A stretch of 64,000 nucleotides of DNA from Bombyx mori (lineage: Eukaryota; Arthropoda; Insecta; Lepidoptera; Bombycidae), in the NCBI RefSeq assembly GCF_030269925.1, contig NC_085110.1, positions 434,001 to 498,000 of the forward strand, given 5' to 3'. Positions 21,805 through 32,959 of this stretch are shown here, piece after piece; the stretch's first letter is position 1, and each line of letters opens with the position of its first letter. The position numbers and the translations under genes are program-made. Below the pieces are notes generated by a model that saw only the letters and a list, made by a program, of their open reading frames with translations, was not told the DNA's origin and did not search any database.

Positions 21805-23384
21805 AAGGGTTTTCAAGTTAGTGCGGGCCGCGTGAACGAACACTACGCTTGCATATGTCATGAAATTCCAATATACTTACATACACATAATAAATCAAGT
21901 AATATGCTTAAAAGGATAGTTTACGACAAGGAATAAAAATAGCATGAAGAAAAATAAAATATTATGAATTTTGTTCAAGAAAAATATAACAGTTTATTTA
22001 ATAAACATTTATGTTCATGACATACAAAAATTCAAAATTTAAACGCGAACAGTATGTCTGACCTGTCGCCTTAGATGTTTCACATCAAAAATATAAAAAG
22101 AATTTCAATTGCAGATGTTCTGCTTTTGACAGCTTACTGCGTACCCTAACCTTCAAGCCACGGCAGGTGCTTAGTTCGCTGCAAGAACAATGGCCGGGCC
22201 AGAGCCTACCGCCGCGGGTCCAGAGCATGCCCTACTAATAATTTTTACTCCCCCCATGTTTATTCGACAGCCCAAATTATCGTAGCCATCATCAGTGCGT
22301 ATGTATGTTTCAAAAGGAAACACAAAATACGCACTTTGAGAAATGAGATGGAAACTCTTCAGTTTAATGAAATATCGATTTTACTGCATTGCACTTTACT
22401 GCATTAAGCTGTTCGCCGAACAGTGCCCCCAGGTTAACCTTTAGATATTTTGGTAATTAAGTTGGAAAACGTAACATTCAAATGTTTCCCTAGCGAATTA
22501 TCGAAGTCTCCCTTTTGAGAATCTTAACCGAACCGATATTTTCCCAGCAATTACACAGCAACCGAGTCACAAGGGCACATTTCGCACCGAAATTCCCGAC
22601 CAAAATCTATCCTAACCTATCCACCTCGAATTTTCCACGTAGCAGCTCCATTGTTCGGTACAAGAGTACAAATTTGAGCATTTATTACTAAATCATTGTA
22701 TAATTTCCAGTGCTGCTCCGTTTTACGGGTTAACAGTTAGACAAACATTCGTTCAGCGTCGATGTTTGTTCAGCGCCGAGCCACGGCAAACAGATGCTGC
22801 TCCACGCCAGTAACTCAACTCCACACAAGAGCGCGACTGAGATCACGCACTCATTTATATGTAATATAAAGAAACTTTAGCTATATGGACACAAAATAAC
22901 TTTCATGTGTCCAATTCCTATAAATAATAATCCGCTGCCACCGCGGATCGAGTGACCGACAAAAAAATCGATTAATATATTCGTCAGCTGACAACTAATT
23001 TTTTAGCTTCATGTTCAACTTTTTTCAAAGATATATGTAATGAAATTTAAAAAAGATCTGTTTGTTTCTAAACTGGACTAATGTGACACCCTCGCGCTCT
23101 GTGACCCCGTCATGCTCGTGGAGGACACAGCCGAGTTGAGCTACTGCTAAATATCTACTTATCGCAGCGCTGGCCACCAACGCTTGCCCTTTCAGACTAT
23201 AATGGAACAATATATTCATACAGTTTCGCAGATTTTCTTGTAAGGGTTTATTTTATTTTGCTCTATCCAAGATGGTCGACATTCGATTTGGATTTGAGAA
23301 TTTAAGAAACAGAATAAAACCATAACGAAAATAGAATTTATGTAAAATATGAACCAATTTTAAATGGAAAATTGAACAACCATT
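21805..23384. other. Intergenic DNA
   Basis: GC-richer patches at 22140-22240 and 22740-22840 show no coding pattern. An imperfect hairpin (9-bp outer arms 22294-22302/22327-22335, inner arms 22307-22311/22317-22321) is present. Confidence 0.45.
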
Positions 23385-23396
23385 CATACGACTAGT

Positions 23397-23502
23397 TGTT
23401 GTTGATATTGTAGTCCTGGGGTACCTCGTTGGTATATAGGAGTCAACGCAGCATCGATCGCGTTTGAGTGGCAACCGCGTGGCAGGAGAAGACCTGGTCG
23501 CC
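23397..23502 (-). mobile_element. LINE 3' fragment with 5' inversion and 12-bp target duplication
   Basis: Flanked by CATACGACTAGT at 23385-23396 and 23503-23514. The left ~40 bp is, on the minus strand, the 3' terminus of the LINE family seen at 29.6-29.9 kb (GAGGTACCCCAGGACTACAA then a CAA-rich tail). The right ~65 bp is an upstream part of the same family (IAFEWQPRGRRRPGRP) in the opposite orientation. This is the product expected of twin priming during target-primed reverse transcription. Confidence 0.88.
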
Positions 23503-23734
23503 CATACGACTAGTCTAAGAGACAAATTTTACATTACTGCTGCTCTCTGACCGCATTATGCTGAAAGAAAAACAAGTTTAGTTACAACTTAATAAACGCA
23601 ACTGAATTACTCGTATCATCAGGAATGACACTACGGTTCGTGCGGAACGGAAACGCTAGTAAATAAGTACACCAGTACACACAAATGTAGGATTAACAGC
23701 AGGAGCTCCAAGATGTTGCCGAGGCCACAGTCAA

Positions 23735-23937
23735 CTAGTCCAGTACTGGGACTGCCTTTACTATGGAAATCAGATACTGACATACATACACATTTAGGTC
23801 TATACGTTCTAATACATACATAATTAGATATTAAATACGCAGGCAGGGTAAGAATGCTCGTCTCACCAATATGTTCCTGTTGTGGAAGTCGAACCCATAA
23901 CTCTTGGCGCAGCAGTACTACTGTGCTACTGAGGATA
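23735..23937 (-). mobile_element. tRNA-derived SINE (not Bm1)
   Basis: On the minus strand, TAGCACAGTAGTACTGC (A-box-like) is followed by GGGTTCGACTTCC (B-box; complement at 23884-23896), then a body through ACAACAGGAACATATTGGTG and CCTGCCTGCGTATTTAAT. The arrangement is that of a tRNA-headed SINE common in Lepidoptera. The 3' end is not clear. Confidence 0.55.
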
Positions 23938-23989
23938 CATATATGAGTAATAATATCAAATTTTCCAAAATTAATTTATAAATTTGCAT

Positions 23990-24905
23990 AATAACTGGGG
24001 CTTTCTGTTAGCCCGGCTGGGCAAGTGCCACCACCGTCACGATGGTGGTGATACCTCTGTTGACGTGCCCCCTCCGAACATTTCGGGGGCGGAGATCCGT
24101 GCGGCCGTATCAAAGATAAGGAAGAAAAGCGTAACCCCTGGCCCTGACGATATTCATGGCCGGATCTGAGATTTGGTCTTCGGTGCTTTGGGGGATCGGC
24201 TTGTGCGGGTTTTCGAAGCCTACTTCAATTCGGGACGGTTTCCGACCCAGTGGAAGTCGGGCGGACTCGTCCTTCTGAGGAAAGAGGAAAATTGTTGGAG
24301 CGAGTTGTTACCGCCCGCATCATTCAGCACCTGACCGGGACAATCTATCGTCGGAACAGTACGGCTTCAGAGAGGGCCGCGACGTCGGCCGTCGACACGA
24401 TTATGCGCGTGCGTGCCCTCTCTGATGAAGCTGTCGCCCGGGGTGGGGTGGCTTTCAACGCTTTCAACAACTTGCCCTGGTCAGTGATCGCGTGGGCGTT
24501 CGAATATCACTCGTTACGCTGGTTCTTGACAAACCAGCGGCAGAGTATACCAGTGGCACTGCCTGGGGCGGCTCGTCGGGCTGACGTACCGAGACGGCCG
24601 ACGTAGAGTCGTCGACTATCGCCTCGTCGACCCGTCGGTCGGGTGTCCTAGGGGGCCACCCCTCGCGTGTCTGATTGTAGTACTGACCTCGGAAACCCCC
24701 TACTCTGATTCTTCTGACCCCGGGTGGAGATCGGAAGTCGGGTGAGAGAGTGCAAGGGGAGCCGTTTGGTGAGTAAGGTCCTTAAACATCCTTGGAGCCG
24801 CTATCTGCTTTCAACATCTGCAGACCGTCAAGTCCCACTTACCCCACGTGCCTCCTAGGCGAGCAAGCCTCGCATGAGGTTCGAGCCCTTGCCCGAAAAA
24901 AAGGT
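23990..24905 (+). pseudogene. R1-like LINE reverse transcriptase remnant and 3' UTR
   Basis: The first stretch reads VPPPNISGAEIRAAVSKIR, then PGPDDIHGR, a TGA stop at 24167-24169 and, in the same frame, VFEAYFNSGRFPTQWKSG. After a frameshift come LLERVVTARIIQHL and, further on, VDTIMRVRALSDEAVARGG. These are RT blocks 0-3 of an R1-clade type protein, with stretches missing between them; the YADD region is absent. From 24607 a GC-rich tail matches the fragment at 7.03-7.37 kb and ends in AAAAAAAGG near 24903. The element is dead, 5'-truncated and internally deleted. Confidence 0.72.
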
Positions 24906-24909
24906 TACC

Positions 24910-26288
24910 ACCGCCGTAGTAACGTGTTCCAGTTTGGAAATCGAGCTGGCCCTTGTGCAATACAATGAAGACTTCGAGATCAGATATCAGGTTATGGTAT
25001 CTATGGGCTTTGGTAGCCGCTTCGCATCAGATGGGTCATGAGCACATTCACCCAACATCTTTATGACAATAAATAAAAAATACCGAACACTCTAAAAATT
25101 ACCCAGGCTCATAAGATTCTTCTGACATCAAAGACATTAATACTACAACAAAATATCTTTTGTATTTTCATCATGAAATAATATTCTTAAAACACAAAGG
25201 AAGATGTTACACGTGTAGAGCTCAGTATCTATTATTGTGGATGCTGGATGTATTAACGTCACACACGGTGATTAGACAATTAGTATAACACCTTTTTTAG
25301 TCTTTTAACCAAGATTGTTTTGCCATTTAACTTTCTATGTTGTTTATTTTTTTGGGTCAAGGGATATTTTGTGGCTCGGCAGCCTGTCCAGCTCCACCAG
25401 AACAGGTGAGAAAGTACGCGATCAGTCAAGGATTTGCTGGCAGGACGAATAACACAGCTCAAGGGCAGCTGCATCACAAGTACATACTTGTACTTCCGGA
25501 TTGGAATCGCGACTCTCAAAGATGTTCCAAGGTGAAACTCTATGAGCTAATGCTATAGGCTAAGTGTCACGGTGAACTCTTCGACAAAAATGACGAATAC
25601 ATTCGAGAATGGTAACTGAAGTTCACGAACTCTACAATCTTGAGACATTACCACCAGTGTTAGAACCACAATACTCTTCTTAAACCTTGCTTAAAGAAAT
25701 ATTTGTTATAGCGTTTTCGTAATAATAAGAAGTAAATAGTTCAATATAAAAGGAAGAACTTTGCTTAACCTTTCCTTAAGGATAAAGGTATACACAAAGA
25801 CTCTGACAATAAAAAACCATTTTTTCAAATTCGAAGTTACGCTCCTTCATTCTCAATGACTTCACCTGACAATGGATCTGCGACATTGTATTTAGACGTA
25901 ATATACTCGTAGTAGCTATTACATGAAAGCTTCCTCGGCAACTATTGAAGTTCACGAATCGTGTTTCAAAATGTTCAAACATCAAACGACACAGCGTTGA
26001 AGTGCTTTTCGTTTCCTGAATCTCGGTAACGGTGCTTGATAGCGATCTGTAATAAAATTTATTGTTGCGTTACGTTTTGATCTGCACGCTGCCTTAACTA
26101 TAATAGTATGGCAAAACTTGTCTTTACATTTTCGATAGCAAATTAAAGGATCTGCTCTGTAAAGATTTTTAGTGACTGTATGTATATTCAGGTTAGAATG
26201 AGAGTTGAAGATCATTTCTGACTGTAGACTACAGCGTAAGTTGACATATTTATGAATTTCATCACCTCTAAGATTACAAGAGAAGGAT
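24910..26288. other. AT-rich intergenic DNA
   Basis: No feature recognised. Open frames of up to ~120 codons at 25280-26290 show no family motif. Confidence 0.45.
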
Positions 26289-26289
26289 C

Positions 26290-26830
26290 CAAATGGGCTG
26301 GGTGGCGTTTGGCAAACTGCGTGGAGTCTTTTCATCGCACATCCCACACTGCCTGAAAAGGAAAGTTTTTAACAAGTGCCTCCTACCGGTAATGACTTAC
26401 GGAGCCGAAACGTGGACACTCACAGTACGGTTGGTCCGTCAGCTCAAGGTCGCTCAGCGAACCATGGAAAGAGCCATGCTCGGAGTTTCTCTGTAGGATA
26501 AAATCCGAAATGAGGTTGTTCGACAGAGGACTAAAGTCATCGACATAGTTCAAAGACTCAGCAAGCTGAAGTGGCAGCGGGCTGGCCATATATGCCGCAG
26601 GACTGACGATCGCTGGAGCAGACGGGTTCCCGAGTGAAGACCGCGCAGCGGAAGACGCAACGTGGGACGCCCCCTGGCTAGGTGGTGCGATGACCTCCGA
26701 ACGGTGGCCGACAAGAAGTGGATGAGGAGAGCCATAGACCGGGCTCAGTGGTGTGGATTGGGAGAAGCCTATGTCCAGCAGTGGACGACTGTGGGCTGTT
26801 GATGATGATGATGAAGATGAAGACTGCAAT
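26290..26830 (+). pseudogene. RTE-like LINE C-terminus and tail
   Basis: The frame reads CLKRKVFNKCLLPVMTYGAE with ETWTLTVRLVRQLKVAQRTM, then MLGVSL and a stop at 26494-26496. The same frame continues with KIRNEVVRQRTKVIDI, LKWQRAGHICRR, GRRNVGRPLARW and QWTTVGC. These are the post-RT blocks of RTE-type proteins. A GATGATGATGAAGATGAAG tail (26800-26822) resembles RTE microsatellite ends. It differs from the RTE element at 9.9-15.1 kb. Several stops (26494, ~26637) show it is inactive. Confidence 0.85.
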
Positions 26831-27020
26831 ATGAACTGCAAGACCGTCTACTGGGCCACACCGAACGAGAAACAATTCATAACTCCGTACATAACAAACT
26901 CACAAGAACCGTTACCATGCTCGGTCGTCATTGTGTTCGCTACCTTCCCTATTTCAACTTTTTTGGTTTTCAGCAATATTTACAATTAAACAAATTAAAA
27001 ACATATATCTTTCAATACAA

Positions 27021-27237
27021 TCTTTACTAATAATAAAATTACGAAAGTAAAGGTGTCCGTTGTATATTCACGTCCAAACCACTAAACCAATTTTACAAAA
27101 TTCAGTATGTAAATAGTTTGAACGTTTGGAGAGAAAATTTTAATATTATAGGCTCCTTTTTATCCTACCGCTGAGCACGAGTTTTCACACACGAGTAATG
27201 TAATGAAGTCCAGATGAAGCTACCAAAGTAGAGCTAG
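27021..27237 (+). mobile_element. Candidate short non-autonomous Helitron
   Basis: Begins TCTTTACTAATAATAAAATT after A and ends GAGCTAG before T. A small hairpin CTAC-CAAA-GTAG lies just upstream of CTAG. The interior stretch with CCACTAAACCAATTTTACAAA recalls lepidopteran Helitron 5' regions. A TC start, CTAG end, subterminal hairpin and A/T insertion site are Helitron hallmarks, but all are short. Confidence 0.45.
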
Positions 27238-27239
27238 TA

Positions 27240-27860
27240 CATATTATATATTTAGAAAAGAGCAATATGATCGAATATAGAATTTGAGAGAGGAGGACAT
27301 ACCGGACCACGTCGCTTGTAAAGCTATAGATATCAAATCAAACTACTAAACGGATACAGTTCGGTGGGCCCCGCCCAGTCGAAGTTCAGATCTGGTGCGT
27401 GGAGCCGTGGGCGCGCTGAGTGACAGTCGCTTACCGCGCCCTTATGTAACTATTTTTGGAATCGTTTTTCGACATTAATCTTTGCGACAAAACAACTTCG
27501 AATCATTCAATTGTTGGGGCACGATTCTTTGAGTTCGACGTAATTCCGGTAATTTCCGGTAGCAACTGTGTTCCTACTATGTATTAAATATATATAAGGA
27601 ATAACTTGGTTATTTATTTTTAAATTTATTTTGTGGCGGGTAGCTCTCACGAAACACAAGGTCTTTGACAGGTACCTGAATCTCGCTTACGACATTGTTA
27701 ATATAAAGTTGTGTATATTCGTATAAGTTTCGAACAATAACTTACATGCTTAAATCTGAAAAAAAAAACACTAAATTAACAAAATAAAACAATTCACACA
27801 ACTTCGCCCCTCGCATTCCCGCCAAAAAGTCCACCCATAATGAAAAGTGCCGTTTCTTCC
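27240..27860. other. Intergenic DNA
   Basis: One GC-rich patch at 27360-27445; nothing recognised. Confidence 0.45.
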
Positions 27861-27861
27861 T

Positions 27862-28490
27862 ACCTATTCGCTAGCAGCCTAGGGGACTATGTCAACTACA
27901 ACAACTATGGTAGGTGATCTCACGGACTCACCTTGAGAGAATTTGCAAAACAATAAGAAAACAAGAAGAGTGTTTCACAGAATCTTCCAACCACTCGGAA
28001 TCGCGGCCCACTGAGAAGATCCGGAGTGAAACACAGTAGGCTGTGTCTATGGTTTAGTCCGCTCTTCTTCTCTCTTCTTCGTAAACTCTTCGTCGTAATT
28101 GACGAGTTCAGTTTCTACTGGTGGTAGGACCACTTGTGAGTCCGCGCGGATAGATACCACCGCCCTGCCTATTTCTGCCGTGAAGCAGTAATGCGTTTCG
28201 ATTTGAAGGGTGGGGCAGCCGTTGTAACTATACTGAGACTTTAGAACTTGTAACTCAAGGTGGGTGGCGCGTCTACGTTGTAGATGTCTATGGGCTCCAG
28301 TAATCATTTAATACCAAGTGGGCTGTGAGCTCGTCCAACCATCTAAGCAATAAATAAAAAATAAATAAAAAGAGGACGGTGACTGGTGCTTCAGGGACCT
28401 AAAAGCACCATGAGTGGATCCGGGGATCCGACAAGACGTATTTCGGGCGATAGTGGTTTTGCGTTGTCTCGTTGCCTGGGTAGCACCGCT
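27862..28490 (-). mobile_element. LINE B 3' region interrupted by a Bm1
   Basis: 27862-28110 and 28371-28490 are the two halves of a diverged LINE B 3' end: GCCCACTGAGAAGATCCGG, then AGGACGGTGACTGGTGCTTC and CCTAAAAGCACC on the plus strand, matching 21.27-21.58 kb in the same order. The Bm1 at 28112-28369 separates them. Confidence 0.8.
28112..28369 (+). mobile_element. Bm1 SINE nested in LINE B
   Basis: Covers the Bm1 body from ACTGGTGGTAGGACC to an A-rich tail (AATAAATAAAAAATAAATAA). No target duplication is evident at the junctions. It lies opposite to the LINE B orientation. Confidence 0.93.
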
Positions 28491-28639
28491 TTGCTGAAGT
28501 AGTGCTCTGACGCTACCTTAAATTCCTAACGAACGTATGTAAGTTTTGTAGAGTGTCACCTTGTTACAAAGGGATAATTTATATCACTTGCAAATCATGA
28601 GGTAGAGTCGACCGAGTAAGAACTCAAGTCGGTCACGTA

Positions 28640-29225
28640 CTGATTAAATGCGGAAACAGAATGTCCACCCCTCTTTCGAGGGTACGCCTAGGTACTTGGC
28701 CTTCAAAGCCCAGTATGGTCTGGTCAAAGATTTTGATAGAATATAATAGAATTAGAATCACCGCACCGAAGTCGTAATGAAGCACTAGAAGTGGTATCGG
28801 GAGGGCGACCCCTTTGGATGAAAAAACATGACTGTGCTTTTCGTGCGGTTGATGTCGATGCGCCAGTTTCAAAACCACTGTCCTAAATGGATGGCCACGA
28901 TCTGAAGCTTACTATGCATGAACGACATATTCCTACTAGAAGAGTAGATAGCAGTAACATCCGCGGAAAAGGTTAAGGGTATATTATTAATATATGGGCT
29001 AAAAAGTAGCGGAGAGACAGCGGAGCCTTGCGGGACTCCAGCCGAGTTTTTTCGCAGAAGAGAGCGAGTTTCTTCAACTCAATAACGAAGCGACCGGTTC
29101 GACAAGAAGTATCTTATGATGAACACGAGACTATTTGGTTCTATGGTGTACAGTTTATAAACTAAGCCGTTGTGCCATACTTTGTCGAACCCTTTTACGA
29201 TAAAGAAGAAGAGATCTCTGGTGTA
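28640..29225 (-). pseudogene. Jockey-like LINE reverse transcriptase remnant
   Basis: The minus strand reads FFIVKGFDKVWHNGLVYKL (block with the first catalytic Asp), then SNRSLRY and a stop, AGVPQGSAVSPLLFSPYINN, and FSADVTAIYSSSRN where FADD would be expected. Loss of the second Asp and several stops show it is inactive. Later blocks (INRTKSTVMFFHPKG) follow. The 5' and 3' ends are missing. Confidence 0.75.
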
Positions 29226-29599
29226 TTACGGACCTTCATTAAAAGGGTACTGGATTTAAAGCTGATGACAATTATTATGAAAATTTCTGTCACATTGATA
29301 AATATATGCAAATGTATATAACTAGATAGATGCAAATCGAGCTGGATGGTTTCAACTGCGCGAACGCACCTGATTCGTATTTCTATATCTTCGTCTGAAC
29401 CACCCTGATTTGATATCGAACTCCCCAGATACGTAAACCTCTGTATAAAGTATCATGACTCGTTGGATCAAGCTGACCCGTTTCAACTCCACTGAGTGTG
29501 AACAAGACACTCACGACCCAACTGCGGGTATTTGTAAATAAAGTCGCATATTCTGATCAGCCACTATATCAAATAAAGACCTCTGGACTAAATGTGACC

Positions 29600-29899
29600 A
29601 AACCACCATCGCGTAAGACATTGCCTGTGGGAAATGGTGTTGGATAGGACACATTATCGCGCAGCGGCGTCAACATAGCATCAATCGCGTTTGAGTGGCA
29701 ACCGCTTGGCAAGCGAAGACCTGGTCGCCCTGTACATACTTGGCGACGTACCGTAGAGAGCGAGATCAGAACTGCCGTCATGAGCTGGAGTGAGTTCAAG
29801 GAGCATGCACAAGACAGGGTCAAGTGGATACAGCTTGTGAGGACCTTATGTACCAGCGGGGTACCCTAGGACTACAACAACAACAATAACAACAACAGA
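29600..29899 (+). pseudogene. LINE C-terminus with CAA-rich tail
   Basis: KWCWIGHII near 29630, a frame change, then IASIAFEWQPLGKRRPGRPV, TWRRTVESEIRTAV and QDRVKWIQLVRTLC, ending GVP and TAG at 29869-29871. These are the terminal blocks of an endonuclease-type LINE protein (RTE/CR1-like). The DNA ends in ACAACAACAATAACAACAAC at 29874-29898. The same family gave the twin-primed insertion at 23.4 kb. Confidence 0.8.
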
Positions 29900-30737
29900 T
29901 CAAGCTAATAAAAACGTGTCAAAAAAGATTAAACTTCTGTTTTATGATGGCCATGAAAACCTGAGTGAGTTCTCCTTTGTCGACATACTTGGTTAACTCT
30001 TATACTATATACTTTGATGAAATAAGGGAAGTAAGAAGAATGTGGATTTGGCATTAAATAAAATTTGTAAAATGAGTTGAAAATAATATTTTTAATCAAT
30101 AATGGTATGGTCGACGTCTATGGGCTGAAAAAAAAATAGTATGTTGGTGTCGCTCAACGGCAATAAAACCTGCGTTAGTATGAATGGACCTCTGCGGGAT
30201 ATAAACTTTATTCTTCTCCTTCTATACTGCGGTAGATATAGCCAGGTGCAGACTCACAATAGGCCTTACTAAATTTTATTGCACGATGTTATTCTTTCAC
30301 CACAAAACCGTATTAGTATAGTTGCAAATTCCTTAAGAAAAAACAGGACGTGTGTGTGACCGCATAGTCCAACCTTAGCGACCGTCGGCAATTATCATTT
30401 CAGAACTATGTCCTGGTGGGGATGGGGCGCTACCATCGAAAAGCCCCAAAAAAAGTTTCTTCCGTTAAGAATAGCATATCTTGCCTTTACAAGCTTAATG
30501 TTCGATACAAAAGTATTTTCTCCCTAACTCGGACGCTAATTTTGTTTTCCGAGAAAAATACTAGTTACCCTCAATTACACTCTTATTTGTTACAGTAACT
30601 AGTTATTTACCCTACAAAAGTCTACAAAAATTGAGTTTGTGTACATTTAGGACTAAATTAATTTATGCTTGTTTGGTGCGATGTGACTGTTGTTGCTAAG
30701 CCTGATAACCTGTTTATTGGTACGGATAAGTAAACCA
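29900..30737. other. AT-rich intergenic DNA
   Basis: A diverged Bm1 5' patch (TTTTATTGCACGATGTTATTC) is visible at 30275-30296, minus orientation. Otherwise nothing. Confidence 0.5.
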
Positions 30738-31086
30738 GGGTACAACGGCTGCCCCACCCTTCAAACCGAAACGCATTTGTCGGCGACGATACCCAAACGA
30801 GGGAGGCACGCAGAAGCGGAGTGCGGGGTGACCCGGAACAAAACGTGAAGACAGACAGACGCGAGACAGACGCGTGCGCAACACCAACAACATAAGCAAT
30901 AAGCCGCAGACTTAATGTGAATCGAATACATAATATAATATTGTAAAAAGCAGTACATAATAAAAGTATAAAAAATATAAATTTATAATTTTGTTCAATT
31001 CCTGGACAGCATTACTGCTTCATGGCTGAAATAGCCAGGTAGTGGTACCTAATCGTGCGGACTCACAAGAGTTCCTACCACCGGTA
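30738..31086 (-). mobile_element. Bm1 SINE fragment interrupted by an LTR
   Basis: 30738-30777 (CAACGGCTGCCCCACCC region) and 31009-31086 (ATTACTGCTTCATGGCTG to ACCACCGG) are adjacent parts of one minus-strand Bm1. GCATT at the junction is present on both sides of the inserted 231 bp. The Bm1 3' part is missing. Confidence 0.88.
30778..31008. mobile_element. Solo LTR, 231 bp, with 5-bp target duplication
   Basis: Starts TGTC and ends GACA, a short terminal inverted repeat of the TG...CA type. GCATT at 30773-30777 and 31009-31013 is an exact 5-bp duplication, and it falls inside a Bm1 whose uninterrupted sequence is known from other copies. AATAAA lies at 30959-30964, 44 bp before the 3' end, which suggests plus orientation. 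It fits a BEL/Pao, copia or gypsy solo LTR. Superfamily cannot be told from an LTR alone. Confidence 0.8.
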
Positions 31087-31354
31087 GAGCACACCTCGAT
31101 GTGACTCTCGTCTCTTGAAAATCAACACCGGCTCACAATGTAAATTTCCGCTAAACTCATTATCGCAGAACAAAACAAATCAATTAAAAGTTACTTTCCA
31201 TGTTCCTGTGTTATTTCCATTCGTTCTAAATTGAAAATAAACAATTGTTCAAATAGCGCACGCGAGACTCGCCTGTGGGTAGATAGAGTTACTATGAATT
31301 TGTTGTTATAACAAGAGTTCAAGATATATTCACAATTTACATATTGATGATCGC

Positions 31355-31420
31355 TCTCGTGACCCAGCGGCTCCGTGTGCGGCTCTCGATTAGAGAGGTT
31401 GCAGGTTCGACGAGCAAATA
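31355..31420 (+). other. tRNA-like sequence (SINE head or tRNA pseudogene)
   Basis: GTGACCCAGCGG resembles an A-box. CTCT-CGATTAG-AGAG forms a 4-bp stem with a 7-nt loop, as in an anticodon arm. GCAGGTTCGACGAGC resembles a B-box. The acceptor stem does not pair well, so this is not a functional tRNA gene. Confidence 0.4.
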
Positions 31421-31424
31421 ACTT

Positions 31425-32050
31425 CTGTGCCTGCCCAATCGTATTTACATTGTTAATTATATTAATCACGCTTTGTTCATATGCGAAGTTGAAAATACAA
31501 ATAATAAAATAGTCGGATGGTCGATTGAAGTGAAAACTTGTAACTTAGAATTTTAGTATAAAAATTTGAAATTCCAATATATTTAGATTAAAATTATCAA
31601 CTAGATTGAGTTATCACATCTATTGGTACTCCGAGAAACAATTATAAAATATACATGATTATATGGTTTATTTATTTTTCAAATATATTACGGGTTGTAC
31701 AAGATCATGACAAAATATAAAAACAATTTAATTGAAATAACAAATAATATACAATCACTTATTAACTAAATCTATTCAATTTTGCTTGTCAAGATATTCA
31801 CAGCACTAGTGTTGCACAATACGTCACCTGCATAACTACAAATATACCTCTATTATGCATGTAGGTGACGCGAACTCACAAGATTTCGACCATCCAAAAA
31901 GCGTCTAAGGCGCACAGCACACGGTCAGGTATATACCAAGTCTTATACGTGTATACGTAACATTAGCATCTCGATGACGCGAACCTATAAGATTTTCCTC
32001 TACCAAAGACTTTTTCACTTCAAAAACCATGAAAACGATCACTGGTAAGG
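31425..32050. other. AT-rich intergenic DNA
   Basis: Nothing recognised. Confidence 0.5.
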
Positions 32051-32052
32051 CA

Positions 32053-32283
32053 ACTGTACTGGTGGTAGGACCTCTTGCGAGTCCGCGCGGGTAGGTACCA
32101 TATTTTATTTTTACCGTGTAGCAGTAATGCGTTTCGGTTTGAAGGGTGGAGCAGCCGTTGTAACTATACTGAGACCTTAGAACTTATGTCTCAAGGTGGG
32201 TGGCACATTTTCGTTATAGGTGTCTATGGGCTTTAGTAACCATTGACACCGGGCTATGAGCTCGTCTACCCACCTACAATAAT
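32053..32283 (+). mobile_element. Bm1 SINE, diverged
   Basis: ACTGGTGGTAGGACCTC to GAGCTCGTCTACCCACC, with a degraded stretch at 32098-32120 and no A-tail remaining. Confidence 0.92.
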
Positions 32284-32284
32284 A

Positions 32285-32720
32285 TGAAAATTTTATCAGC
32301 ATTGTAACATCAATGTGCTATCCTTGTTTCTACGAACACTTCAAACGAGCTAAACACATTTTAAAAATAATACGTAACTAGTTATCTTGTACATCAGAGA
32401 AAAATAAATTGTTCATTATAAATATTTTTTCTAAATATCATAGAATTTCCCAGCCGTTTGCGTGGCAGTCCCTGGAAATTGAAATAATAAATAGCATCAA
32501 AGAGATTAGTTTATAAATAATTCGTTATACAAATTCTCAGACAAAGCCTCTTCTTCTAGAGTTTTGGAGAACACGCTAAATTTTGTCAAAAACATTTATA
32601 TTTTTGAACGCGAAATGAAGAGACATTTTTATGTACCGACAAGTGATTTAATGTTACTTATAGCTCAAGTACACATTTAAACATCAAACAAATAAAAGAG
32701 CTTAGTAAAACAAGAATTTT
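32285..32720. other. AT-rich intergenic DNA
   Basis: Nothing recognised. Confidence 0.5.
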
Positions 32721-32723
32721 GAA

Positions 32724-32955
32724 ACGCAGACAAGCACACGGCCCACCTGATGGTGAGTGGTTTTCGTCACGTCAGCAATACCACGGAAAGAGCCAAGCTG
32801 CTGCCTACCACTAAGTACTCTCCGCAAGCCTCATTTGAAGAAGGACATGGCATAGCGCTTGGGAAGCACCGTGGAAGGGACCAAATCCGAATGGTCCGCG
32901 GCAAAAAAGATCTCTGGAAACGCACTTTGCATGAACGCGGTGGTTATAGGTAGAA
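32724..32955 (-). pseudogene. LINE A 3' fragment, diverged
   Basis: Reading the minus strand gives the LINE A C-terminus from the FQRSFLP region through PERYDM-like, with the plus strand showing GGCCCACCTGATGGTGAGTG at the 3' UTR. Substitutions and small indels (for example around 32765-32775) break the frame. The GGGCAATAAAA end is lost. Confidence 0.85.
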
Positions 32956-32959
32956 GGGC

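Noticed and set aside
25982..26347. 121-codon open frame on the minus strand
   Set aside because: No motif, and its first ~55 bases are antisense to an RTE-like LINE fragment; probably chance.
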